37,775 bases of DNA from an uncultured beta proteobacterium (GCA_903822205.1 CAIJOK010000011.1:1-37775); one strand, 5' to 3'. Positions 1 to 7,413 are shown, counted from the first letter of the stretch. Notes: generated by a model not told the origin, from the letters alone. Translations and numbers: made by a program.

Positions 1-134
1 AAAAGTTTGCCACTTTCAAGGAGAGTATCGACTCCTGCCTGCGTGACCTCGCCACCCGCTTCAAAGACAACATGCAGACGTTGATGACACTGAAGTTCCA
101 ACTGTTCTCAAAAACCGAAAACTGCACCGCGTAA
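1..134 (+). pseudogene. C-terminal end of an IS630-type transposase (cut by window edge)
   Basis: An open frame runs in from the left edge and stops with TAA at 132-134, giving 43 residues. The tail has the pattern F.ES...CL...A..F...M..LMTLKFQ, which resembles the extreme C-terminus of IS630-family DDE transposases, where a stretch like SLLTLNFQ precedes the stop. Only the tail is visible, so whether the element is intact cannot be judged. The next open frame begins about 30 bases downstream, so an insertion boundary should lie at about 134-165. I did not identify the terminal inverted repeat or a TA target duplication. The family call is by eye and moderate in strength. Confidence 0.5.
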
Positions 135-166
135 GGTATAAGAGCAAAACCTACTCGGCTCGCCTT

Positions 167-952
167 GTGCGAGTAGCAACGACGGTAGCCCCAACGACCA
201 CAGTAGCGTCATCAACGACGACAACTGCGGCAGCGACGACCACCACCACACTAGCGCCAACCACGACGACCACTTCGGCAGCGACCACGACCACCACCAC
301 GGTGGCCACAACAACAACCACGACACAGTCCGCCATCGGCCAAACGCTGAGTCTGCCCATGGGCTGGAACCTGTTGGGCAATGGCTGGAATGTGTCGCTG
401 CCTGTGGCCTCGTTCTTGGGTGATGCCACCCGCGTAACCACCGTCTGGAAGTGGGAAGCACCCAAAAACGGATGGCAGTTTTACACACCCACCATGACGG
501 CGCAAGACCTGCAAAACTACACGGCAGGCAAGGGCTACGGCATGTTGAGCGCAGTGGGGGCCGGCGAGGGCTATTGGGTGAATGTGGCACAAGTCTTTAA
601 TCTGATACTGCCCGACAGTACGCCACTGGGCGGTAGTGACTTTATGGCGGGCAAGCCACACGCTTTGAATCAGGGTTGGAATTTGGTCGCTATTGGCAAT
701 GCGATCACACCCAAAAACTTTCACAGTGTATTAAGCGTAGCACCGCCCCAAACAGGTACATCCATCATTAACTTCACTACGCTATGGGCATGGGATAATC
801 CACAAACCAAATGGTATTTTTATTCGTTCCAACTCGATGCCAAAGGAGGCACGGTATTGACGGACTATATTGTCGGCAAGGGTTATATTGACTTTACGGC
901 TGCCAATAAACTGCTGGATGCAGGCTCGGGGTTTTGGGTGAATAAACCCTGA
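167..952 (+). CDS. Thr-rich protein with two WNLLG/GFWVN modules, N-terminus probably lost
   Basis: Residues about 5-53 are a low-complexity Thr/Ala/Val linker made of ACN codons. Two related modules of about 75-90 residues follow. The first (from residue 66) begins GWNLLG, has TVWKW then W.FYTP in the middle, and ends GYWVN. The second (from about residue 170) begins GWNLVAIG, has TLWAW then W.FYSF, and ends GFWVN four residues from the stop. The secreted protein at 3972 carries the same module. The only start is GTG at 167. The frame stays open upstream to about 47 with no ATG, there is no signal peptide, and Thr-rich linkers normally join two folded domains. I infer that an upstream exported domain was cut away by the IS630-type insertion. 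Function unknown; surface or extracellular role likely. Confidence 0.6.
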   Translation: MRVATTVAPTTTVASSTTTTAAATTTTTLAPTTTTTSAATTTTTTVATTTTTTQSAIGQTLSLPMGWNLLGNGWNVSLPVASFLGDATRVTTVWKWEAPKNGWQFYTPTMTAQDLQNYTAGKGYGMLSAVGAGEGYWVNVAQVFNLILPDSTPLGGSDFMAGKPHALNQGWNLVAIGNAITPKNFHSVLSVAPPQTGTSIINFTTLWAWDNPQTKWYFYSFQLDAKGGTVLTDYIVGKGYIDFTAANKLLDAGSGFWVNKP

Positions 953-967
953 ATCATTGAAGGCAAA

Positions 968-1013
968 AACCACCCCCCGCCTTCGGCGTACCCCTCAGCC
1001 TGACGGGGTGGTT
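968..1013. terminator. Stem-loop after the Thr-rich gene, possible terminator
   Basis: AACCACCCC at 968-976 pairs perfectly with GGGGTGGTT at 1005-1013. A smaller CGCC-TTC-GGCG hairpin sits inside the loop. It lies 16 bases after the stop of the Thr-rich gene. There is no T-run after the stem on the + strand, but a run of T would follow it on the - strand (AAAAA at 965-969), so it could stop either direction or be a decayed palindromic repeat. Confidence 0.4.
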
Positions 1014-1102
1014 GATTGCGACTACCGAGAAACCATCGCAGACGAAGACCGTGTGGATGGATACGAACTCATGGCGATCAGGATGATGGTGCTGGGGTGA
1101 TG

Positions 1103-1336
1103 TTATGCGGCCAAACGCTCTGGAAATTTAGACGAAGACACCTTTTGCATGGCAACCACTTGCCCAGGTTTCATGGAAATAGTCCCAACGACTTGATCGT
1201 CTAAATCAAAAAACTCAATTTCATATGCCGGAGTAGGAACATAATAAATATCAATGATCGCTCCAATTGCGCCAGATTTTAGACCTAGTTCTGGAATATC
1301 AATAATAGACTTCACTGTATCAAACATATTAAACAT
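1103..1336 (-). CDS. DUF4926 family small protein
   Basis: The 77-residue product follows the DUF4926 pattern: an N-terminal FDTVKSIIDIPELGL (compare the family's F.vV.l..dlPeyGL), a Gly-rich turn SGAIGAI, then YEIEFFDLDDQ and a C-terminal strand. DUF4926 proteins are small beta-rich proteins often encoded beside DUF6883 proteins, and a decayed DUF6883 gene lies immediately upstream on the same strand here. The pairing suggests a toxin-immunity or toxin-antitoxin-like unit, but no activity is established. ATG at 1334-1336 and an alternative ATG three codons in are both possible. The sequence is AT-rich compared with the core genes and looks horizontally acquired. Confidence 0.7.
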   Translation of the reverse strand: MFNMFDTVKSIIDIPELGLKSGAIGAIIDIYYVPTPAYEIEFFDLDDQVVGTISMKPGQVVAMQKVSSSKFPERLAA

Positions 1337-1351
1337 TTTTGTTCTTTCTGG

Positions 1352-1530
1352 TAAGTCAGAAAAATAAAGTTATTTAGCATTGAATGCAATAATTTAATTT
1401 ACCAAAAAATTGTTCAAGATGTCACTTTCAAAGTATCGTAAGCTGTTGATTTCTATAGCAAAACACGAATAGTTGAATTTGATCTCACAATTTTAGGTCT
1501 ATGATAAAGAACTTGTATGGTCTAACTTAT
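1352..1530 (-). repeat. 179-bp dispersed repeat, copy 1 (inverted relative to copy 2)
   Basis: The reverse complement of 1352-1530 matches 35280-35458 over 179 bases with five visible mismatches and no gap. The segment holds the last ten codons of the DUF6883 gene and the spacer up to just before the DUF4926 ribosome binding region. In this copy the flanks make biological sense (DUF6883 upstream, DUF4926 downstream), so it is probably the original location or context. Confidence 0.9.
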
Positions 1531-1996
1531 CAATGTAGGCAGTCAATAAATCAGGGACATCGGATCCATTCCTAAATATTCACCCCGTCGTTACAATTGC
1601 TTTCCCTTTTGGACCCTCTACAGGTATAAGTACAGTGTAACGCTGCCCATATTCGTTTTATAACCCTATCGTTCCAGGGTTTGTAATTACACCGCTTTTC
1701 AACTTGTCAAGCAATTGACCATAATTCGTCAGATTGTAACCAAGCACAGATTCAAACACCTTGGCCTTATGGTAGCCACGTTCGCTCTCGGTGTCAAGAG
1801 AATAATTCTTAAGTTTATCCTCTCGAATCGTCGCTTTCTCTGCGTTCTGTATTGATTGCGGGTGAATTTTCATAGGCGTATTGTCCCCGAGCCTCCTAAG
1901 AGGATACGCCTTATCCTTGCCCGCATTCAGCACCTCATCAACCGACGTGCCGTCGTGCTGTGGGATATATAAATTCCCGCACTGACAAAGCGACAA
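1499..1996 (-). pseudogene. DUF6883 family gene broken by two in-frame stops
   Basis: Reading leftward from a TTG at 1994-1996, the first 112 codons contain KLKNYSLDTESERGYHKAKV, the DUF6883 signature (K...YLL.....G..KA..FE). TAA at 1658-1660 then interrupts. The same frame continues with NEYGQRYTVLIPVEGPKGK, meets TGA at 1580-1582 where the family has a conserved Trp (TG-W-IF), and resumes with IFRNGSDVPDLLTAYI to a natural TAG at 1499-1501. No frameshift is needed: two point nonsense changes explain the loss. The first 45 residues (with CQCG) are not recognised. The gene belongs with the downstream DUF4926 gene. Selenocysteine or stop-codon readthrough is unlikely, since two different stop codons are involved. 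Confidence 0.8.
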
Positions 1997-2009
1997 GAAT
2001 TCCAGTCAA

Positions 2010-2672
2010 TCAACGCTTAAAGCCCCTGGCAAACGCTGCAATGATGTCTGCTGATTCGGCGTGGTGACCTTGACGTGCAAATTCTTGCGCACTCAATTTT
2101 TGATGATTTTGCAAAGTCGGGTCTGCGCCCATCTCAAGCAACAACTTGACGGCTGACGTTGTGCCGTACTGGGCAGCCATCATCAGCGGCGTGGTGCCAT
2201 TGGGCGACTCTGCGTCGATGTAGGCATACGCATCCAACAGCAGGTTGATAACGTCAATGTGACCGTTGGTGGCGGCGTAATGCAAGGGTGTCCAGCCGGT
2301 CTTGTTCACGTCTGCGCCCTTGTTGATCAGCCATTGACACAGTTCCAGATCACCCTTGAGGGCCGCCAGCATCAAGGCGCTTTCGCCGGCTGCATTGCGA
2401 AGGTCAATATGCGCTGTGGGTGCATGGGCCAATACTTGGGACACTTGTTTGGACGATGCCGCAATCGCTTGCATCAGGCCCGTCATACCGGCGGCATTGA
2501 CCGTATCGGGGTCAAATCCACGCGCCAACAACGCCTGCACGGTCTTGACATCATTTTGGCGAACGGCCTTAAAAAAATCATCATAAGACCCTGCCACAGC
2601 CTGACAACAAAAACCATAAAGACATGTCAAAACAAAGATACTAACACGATGTTTTAAATTGTGAACTGACAT
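2010..2672 (-). CDS. Exported ankyrin-repeat protein
   Basis: The 220-residue product begins with a typical signal peptide: a Lys/Arg-containing start, a hydrophobic stretch (about residues 10-22) and a likely cleavage after AVA at about residue 27, so it should act in the periplasm. Four to five ankyrin repeats follow, with clear consensus pieces such as GWTPLHYAATNGH, GTTPLMMAAQYG and VKLLLEMGADP. Ankyrin repeats bind protein partners; no enzymatic domain is present. It lies on the same strand downstream of the TatD nuclease gene, an order often seen in Burkholderiales, so they may be co-transcribed across a 112-bp AT-rich spacer. Confidence 0.9.
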   Translation of the reverse strand: MSVHNLKHRVSIFVLTCLYGFCCQAVAGSYDDFFKAVRQNDVKTVQALLARGFDPDTVNAAGMTGLMQAIAASSKQVSQVLAHAPTAHIDLRNAAGESALMLAALKGDLELCQWLINKGADVNKTGWTPLHYAATNGHIDVINLLLDAYAYIDAESPNGTTPLMMAAQYGTTSAVKLLLEMGADPTLQNHQKLSAQEFARQGHHAESADIIAAFARGFKR

Positions 2673-2695
2673 ATCAACGCATCCCTATTATCAAT

Positions 2696-2740
2696 ATAAC
2701 AACAATAACAATAACAACAATAACAATAACAACAATATAA
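2696..2740. repeat. AAC/AAT microsatellite with 15-bp period
   Basis: The spacer between tatD and the ankyrin gene contains about three copies of a 15-base unit made of AACAAC and AATAAC triplets. It is noncoding, lies upstream of the ankyrin start, and is likely to vary in length between strains. Confidence 0.8.
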
Positions 2741-2784
2741 AAATCACATCAAACGAAATTTGATATTGAATAACCCTTGGCTGA

Positions 2785-3588
2785 TCATCCATTGGCTGGA
2801 TTCATCCCAAACAAGGTATCAAAGTTGGCCGAAGTGATACGGGCAATGTCCGATATATCCATACCCTTGACCAGGGCCAATTGCTCTGCCACCCGTGGCA
2901 GGTACGAAGGATTATTGGTTTTGCCACGGTAAGGCACAGGTGCCAGGTACGGACTGTCGGTTTCGATCAACATGCGGTCAAGCGGTACCATGGCCGCCAC
3001 ATCGCGCAACTGTCCGGCATTCTTAAAAGTCAAAATGCCCGAGAACGAAATATAAAACCCCATGTCCAGCACCTTGTGCGCGGCCTCTACGGTGTCGGTA
3101 AAGCAATGAAACACCCCCCCCGCCGCGCCCGATGATCCGTCCTCGCCCTCTTCTCGCAACACGTCCAAGGTGTCTTGGGTGGCGTTTCGGGTGTGGATGA
3201 TCAGGGGCTTTGCCAATTGTCTGGCAGCGCGTATGTGGGTACGAAAGCGCTCAAGCTGCCAGGCCCTATCGGCGTGACTGCGGCCTTGCAGCCGATAGTA
3301 GTCCAGCCCCGTCTCTCCAATACCCACTACCCGTGGCAAGGCACCCAAGGCCAGCAGGTCGGGCAGCGCGGGTTCTTTGACACCCTCATAGTCCGGGTGA
3401 ACGCCCACGGTGGCCCAAAAATTGTCAAATTGCAGCGCCAACTGATAGACCGCATCAAAGTCTTCCAGCGAGGTGCCCACACACAATGCCCGCCCTACCC
3501 TCTCACGCGCCATGGCCTGCCTGATGGCCGGCAAATTGGATACGAGTTCTGCAAAATTAAGGTGGCAATGTGAATCTGTAAACATCAT
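2785..3588 (-). CDS. TatD/YcfH family metal-dependent hydrolase (DNase)
   Basis: The 267-residue protein shows all the metal-site motifs of the TatD amidohydrolase-like barrel: TDSHCHL near the start, a glutamate in GETGLDYY, HTRNA in the middle, HCFT, and ETDSPYLAP near the end. TatD/YcfH proteins are Mg-dependent 3'-5' exodeoxyribonucleases of the cytosol. Length matches the family's usual 255-270. Two adjacent ATG codons (3588 and 3585) could start it; no strong ribosome binding sequence is visible. The ankyrin gene follows on the same strand. Confidence 0.95.
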   Translation of the reverse strand: MMFTDSHCHLNFAELVSNLPAIRQAMARERVGRALCVGTSLEDFDAVYQLALQFDNFWATVGVHPDYEGVKEPALPDLLALGALPRVVGIGETGLDYYRLQGRSHADRAWQLERFRTHIRAARQLAKPLIIHTRNATQDTLDVLREEGEDGSSGAAGGVFHCFTDTVEAAHKVLDMGFYISFSGILTFKNAGQLRDVAAMVPLDRMLIETDSPYLAPVPYRGKTNNPSYLPRVAEQLALVKGMDISDIARITSANFDTLFGMNPANG

Positions 3589-3971
3589 GTTGTTATAAAA
3601 AAGTTAAATACTCAATAAGTTATAAAATGATAGCATCTCATGCGCTATAGACGTGCATTAGCATCGATTATACAAGATGATTTAGTGTATTTAACTTATT
3701 AAAATTATTTCAATTTTCAATGTCGCTTGCTTATCCACGGCCAGTCAACGAGAAGCTTGCATTCCGCTTCGCTTCATGCGGGCTACGTGCCACAATGACA
3801 CTACGTGATCCGGCCAAGTACCGCACCGCCCTGTCCCACCCCGGTTACGCTTGTCGCGCCCTGTTCGCAGTACCACGGCATGGGTCCGTTTGAAGCTGTC
3901 TTTCATCCATCAGCCCATGCTTTCGATGCCACGTCGGTGCGCTTTTTGTTTGCTTTTTTTTGAGGTGAAAC
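3589..3971. other. Intergenic region between divergent genes
   Basis: About 380 bases with no supportable gene. The left third is AT-rich and should hold the promoter of tatD. Around 3755-3800 is a stretch resembling decayed copies of the dispersed 'CGCTTCGCTTC...CACAATGACA' type of intergenic repeat. The right end has a T-run and GAGGTG at 3962-3967, a ribosome binding site for the gene at 3972. A short frame from 3851 overlaps that gene in another phase and looks like a shadow. Confidence 0.5.
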
Positions 3972-5003
3972 ATGTGTCAATTCAATCAATTAAGCGCTTT
4001 GGCGCTCAGTGTGGCCGCAGCATCGGCTCAGGCCGTTACTCTGGGCGTTGTGCCCAACTGGAACCTGCTGGGTTACAGCGACACAGCCGATGTCATCACC
4101 GCTGAGGCCTTTGGCAACGCCAGCAACATTAGCACGGTCTGGAAGTGGAACCCCGTCACGTCAGCCTGGGCTTTTTATTCGCCCACCTTGGCTGACGGTG
4201 GCAAAGCCTATGCGGCCAGTAAAGGCTATGAATTTTTAACCACGATCAAAACGGGCGACGGCTTTTGGGTCAATGCCAAGGCACCATTCAGCGTCACACT
4301 GCCTGTGACACAGCAGCCCGTCGTGACGACAGGAACAGCCGAAGGCATCTGGACCGGTTCAACTGTGAGCGGCGCTCAGGTGGACCTGCTTATTCTCGAA
4401 AATGGTGAAACCTGGGGGATTTTTGGCCTTGCCGGCTCGGTCGTCGGAGCCTTGTACGGCAACACCAGCAGCACCAGCACCTCGCTGTCTGGATCGGGAA
4501 GCAGCTTTAACTTTTTGGCCAGAACCAGTAGCACCGGCAGTTATACCGGCGGATATACCGCAAAAGGAAGCATCAACGTAACCGTCTCGGATGGCAACAA
4601 ATTTACCGGTACGTATGTCCCCGCTTACGATCAAGCGGCCACTGTCGCTGGACTGGCGGGTGTTTATGCGGGGTGGGCAGTCACCGGTAGTACCGTGGCA
4701 CAACCAACCAACGTCACCATTGATGGCGGTGGCAACATCTCAAGCAGTTACGTGTCTGGTAGTCTGAGCTGTAACACATCAGGCAAAGTGACACCTCGGG
4801 CATCGGGCAAAAACGTTTTCAATATTCAGTTGACTTTCAGCGGCAACTTCTGTGCATTGGGCAACGGTGCTACCGTCAACGGCGTGGGAAGCTACAACAG
4901 CACCAGCAAACAAATCATCGCTATCGGGTTAAACAGTGCCAAGTCTGACGGTTTGTTCTACCTTGGTAAGACGCAGGTCGTTAGCGGGACGGTAGCAGAT
5001 TAA
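3972..5003 (+). CDS. Secreted protein: WNLLG/GFWVN module plus beta-rich Gly/Ser domain
   Basis: ATG at 3972 follows GAGGTG by about eight bases, and an in-frame TGA lies just upstream. Residues 1-21 are a short signal peptide with weak positive charge, ending around AQA. Residues about 28-105 form one module: NWNLLG at the start, ISTVWKW, then AWAFYSP, a Gly-Tyr pair, and GDGFWVN at the end. The rest (about 115-343) is rich in Gly, Ser and Thr with alternating hydrophobic residues, including EGIWTG, LLILENGETWG, GALYGN and GLFYLG; this looks like a lipocalin-like or other beta-barrel family known from beta- and gammaproteobacteria. Two cysteines late in the chain may pair. Likely periplasmic or surface exposed; ligand unknown. 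Confidence 0.7.
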   Translation: MCQFNQLSALALSVAAASAQAVTLGVVPNWNLLGYSDTADVITAEAFGNASNISTVWKWNPVTSAWAFYSPTLADGGKAYAASKGYEFLTTIKTGDGFWVNAKAPFSVTLPVTQQPVVTTGTAEGIWTGSTVSGAQVDLLILENGETWGIFGLAGSVVGALYGNTSSTSTSLSGSGSSFNFLARTSSTGSYTGGYTAKGSINVTVSDGNKFTGTYVPAYDQAATVAGLAGVYAGWAVTGSTVAQPTNVTIDGGGNISSSYVSGSLSCNTSGKVTPRASGKNVFNIQLTFSGNFCALGNGATVNGVGSYNSTSKQIIAIGLNSAKSDGLFYLGKTQVVSGTVAD

Positions 5004-5037
5004 GTCACGCAGGCCTGATCTCATCCAAATGGTATGA

Positions 5038-5324
5038 CCGCACGCGACTCGCATCGTTAAAACCCTGTCCAAAAACCTGGGCGACCTGGGCAACCGGCTG
5101 GATGAGTTTGTCGAACATAGGGTGGCCCCGGCGGCGGTGCGACTGTTTCAGGCTGAGGCCTTGAAGTGCATGATGTGCATCCAGGTTTTGAGTCCAAACG
5201 CAACGACGATGACATAGATATCGACCTGCTGGTGGTGGTGGAATGCAAAAGCAAGCTGACCCGCGAGCAAAAATGCCGGACTGAAATCCGGCCTACAAGA
5301 CGGGGTCTAAACGGTTACAAATGA
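5038..5324 (+). pseudogene. DUF3782-type PD-(D/E)XK nuclease remnant, frameshifted
   Basis: From about 5053 the first frame reads KTLSKNLGDLGNRLDEFV then RVAPAAVRLFQ, the helical entry to DUF3782/PD-(D/E)XK nuclease-like proteins. Near 5158 one base appears lost (probably a G in GAGG). The reading moves to the next frame and continues with LEVHDVHPGFE, DIDIDLLVVVECKSKLT, which holds the D...ECK nuclease core. After about 5265 similarity ends and the frame stops at 5322-5324. Both the coiled N-terminus and the C-terminal part are missing. A possibly intact relative starts at the far end of the window (37564). Confidence 0.75.
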
Positions 5325-6515
5325 TTAGCTGTTGCCAAGGTCATCCTCGGCCAGCCATTGCACAAACTGTTCATCCTCAACGGCATACCCCCCCCGCTGT
5401 GAGCGCCACAGGTAGTTGGCCTCGCGCAATTTGTCCAGCGCGTTTTGCACTGAGGGGGCTTCAGTCAGTATGCCGTGGTTGCTGCCAATATGGGCAGTCA
5501 GGCGCGTTTGCAAACGATCTTTCATGGCTGCCGAAAACAAGCCGGTACGACGCACCTCAGCCCCCTTGGTGGCTTCGGCGGCAAGCTCTCTCAGCAGTGC
5601 GGCCTGTAACGGCGGCAAATTGGCAACTGTATTGACAAAATCTGCTCGGGCGCTCTGCGCACCCCGTTTGGCCAGACTTTGAAGCAACGCCAGACCGTCC
5701 TGCTCAGGGTGGACAGCCAGTTGCATACGTGTCTGACTGAGCGCCTGCCTGAAAGGCTCTGGCCGACAGCCCAAACCCTGAAACACCAAAAAGCTCAAGT
5801 TGGGGTCAAGGTCAAGCCGGGCACGCTCCAGCAACCATTGCACATAGTCCTTGCCCAGCGTTGGAAAGTCAACCATGTCTGCACCATAAAAAGCCTGTTC
5901 ACGCCCATTGACCAACGTGGCCAATTTGTCGCGGTTAGACCCTGTGGCCACCAGTTGCATTCCATACATACCAGGGTCGGTGTTCAGGCTGTCACGCGCT
6001 GCTTTTAGCGAGAACAGGGCATTGCTCCCATCGTCAGTCGTCAGGGCATGTTGAGCTTCGTCGATGACCAAAATCAGCTTTTGTTGACTGGCACAAGAGA
6101 CTGCCTTGACGGCATCGGCCAATGTTGCGTTAGATGACAAATTAAGTTGAGAAAGGTCAAAACAGAGTCCATTGCCCCAAGCCCCTACGGTCAATTTGGA
6201 CACATTGGCCCATTTTTTGAGCGTTTTTGCAATGGCACCCTCCTCACGCGAGAGTTCTGTCCTGATGGCGTTGGCGATATGAACCGCAGGGTGAACCGTT
6301 TTATCCGACCAAAGATCGACATAGATCACATCAAGCCCTCGTCGTTCAAACTCTGGCAGCAAATCCTGGCGAACAAACGTCGATTTGCCCGTGCGCCGTG
6401 GTGCCGCCAAAAACATGCCGCCACTGGTTCCTAGCGAGGTATCCAGCGCTTGGTCAGCCAGAACAGAGGCCAAAGCGGGACGGTGAAAAAATTGATCTGG
6501 ACAAATGGTTGGCAT
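5325..6515 (-). CDS. AAA-type ATP-binding protein
   Basis: Starting from the ATG at 6513-6515, the 396-residue protein begins PTICPDQFFHRPALASVLA, which I recognise as the opening of a betaproteobacterial ATPase family. Walker A is AAPRRTGKST (about residues 37-46) and Walker B is LILVIDEAQ (about 147-155). A sensor-like VATGSNRDK follows at about residue 215, and the C-terminal third (FSAAMKDRL, VQNALDKLREANYLW) looks like a winged-helix region. It belongs to the STAND/AAA_16-like group and is cytoplasmic. An upstream ATG at 6545 would add ten poorly conserved residues. It stands alone, convergent with the nuclease remnant, so its partner is unknown; a role in conflict systems or DNA transactions is inference only. 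Confidence 0.8.
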   Translation of the reverse strand: MPTICPDQFFHRPALASVLADQALDTSLGTSGGMFLAAPRRTGKSTFVRQDLLPEFERRGLDVIYVDLWSDKTVHPAVHIANAIRTELSREEGAIAKTLKKWANVSKLTVGAWGNGLCFDLSQLNLSSNATLADAVKAVSCASQQKLILVIDEAQHALTTDDGSNALFSLKAARDSLNTDPGMYGMQLVATGSNRDKLATLVNGREQAFYGADMVDFPTLGKDYVQWLLERARLDLDPNLSFLVFQGLGCRPEPFRQALSQTRMQLAVHPEQDGLALLQSLAKRGAQSARADFVNTVANLPPLQAALLRELAAEATKGAEVRRTGLFSAAMKDRLQTRLTAHIGSNHGILTEAPSVQNALDKLREANYLWRSQRGGYAVEDEQFVQWLAEDDLGNS

Positions 6516-6651
6516 GGTACCTATCCCGAATAAAATTATTGGCAATTATCAAGAATTATCACCATTTATCCTAGCGGGTCAGTGGACTGATTGGGCGTGA
6601 TTGGCGTGATTGGCGCGTTCCAGTCAGGATGCCTATCTGAAATCAGCCACA

Positions 6652-7410
6652 ATGACACTGATGGATGAATTTATCTTTGACGACCTGCCAGTGCGCGGTC
6701 TTTTGGTGCAATTGACTGAGGCATGGACCGATGTCTGGACTGAGGTGTTGCAAGTGTTGCGACGCGATGCAGACGGCCCGGCCTGTGATACGCACGGGCC
6801 AACGGTCAAAAACCTGCTGGGGCAATTGACCGCCGCCGCAGTGCTGCTACAGGGTCAGACCCATATCGACGGTCGTGTGACGATGCAGATCGATGGCTTT
6901 GGCCCACTGCAACGGGCTATCGTTGAGATGGGGCGCAACATGAGGCTGCGTGTGATGGTCAAAATGAATGACCCCATCATCCACCCCATCATCCACCCTA
7001 TCACCAACATCCCCACATTCACCTTGACCCTTGCGCCCGCCGATGTCCCGCCGTGGCAAAGCACCACGCCATGGACAGCCCCAACCAACGCGATGGATGC
7101 CCCCCTGATGCCGTTGTCTCACGTTTTGCAGCGCCATTTGCTGCACTGCGCGCAAATTGAAACCACCTGGGTTTTGGCGGCAGACGATAAGGTGGCTGCG
7201 GGCCTCTTGGTCTGGCGTTGGCCGCCTGTGGATAACGGCACTGATGATGTTGTCCATGCCGACGATTCACACCACGAGGCCTACCGCAGGATTGCCATTT
7301 TGGCTTCGAGCCTGACACCCACAGAGCTTTTGACACTGGACGCTGACACGATTTTGCGGCGATTATTTTGGCAAGAGCCTTGGCATCGCGTCACACCGCC
7401 CTCTGGTTGA
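6652..7410 (+). CDS. hslO: Hsp33 (HslO) family chaperone lacking the zinc redox domain
   Basis: The N-terminal part (FIFDDLPVRGLLVQLTEAW) and the core (LLGQLTAAAVLLQGQTHIDG, QIDGFGPLQRAIVEM) match the Hsp33 substrate-binding domain, and the linker helices continue to LRRLFWQEPWH. In the family the next 55-60 residues carry the CxC and CxxC zinc centre that turns the chaperone on under oxidative stress. Here the frame ends with TGA nine codons after FWQEPW, and no such cysteines are found in other frames before the next gene. The protein therefore lacks the known redox switch. ATG at 6652 fits the family start; a TTG at 6610 is possible. A 12-bp tandem repeat at 6973-7008 inserts an IIHP-type stretch in the core. 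Confidence 0.85.
   Translation: MTLMDEFIFDDLPVRGLLVQLTEAWTDVWTEVLQVLRRDADGPACDTHGPTVKNLLGQLTAAAVLLQGQTHIDGRVTMQIDGFGPLQRAIVEMGRNMRLRVMVKMNDPIIHPIIHPITNIPTFTLTLAPADVPPWQSTTPWTAPTNAMDAPLMPLSHVLQRHLLHCAQIETTWVLAADDKVAAGLLVWRWPPVDNGTDDVVHADDSHHEAYRRIAILASSLTPTELLTLDADTILRRLFWQEPWHRVTPPSG
6973..7008 (+). repeat. 12-bp tandem repeat inside the Hsp33 gene
   Basis: CCCATCATCCAC occurs twice in perfect copies (6973-6984, 6985-6996), followed by a diverged third copy. It encodes repeats of P-I-I-H in a region where Hsp33 proteins vary in length. The unit is a multiple of three, so copy changes keep the frame. Confidence 0.85.
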
Positions 7411-7413
7411 TGA

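Noticed and set aside
1016-1204. A small + strand frame after the Thr-rich gene
   Set aside because: It overlaps the DUF4926 gene on the other strand, is Arg/His-rich and begins inside the stem-loop region.
1499-1660. Selenocysteine or programmed readthrough in the DUF6883 gene
   Set aside because: Two different stop codons interrupt it and one replaces a family Trp; simple nonsense mutations explain this better.
3851-4105. An 84-codon frame overlapping the start of the secreted protein gene
   Set aside because: The overlapping gene has a good ribosome binding site, signal peptide and module; this frame has no such support.
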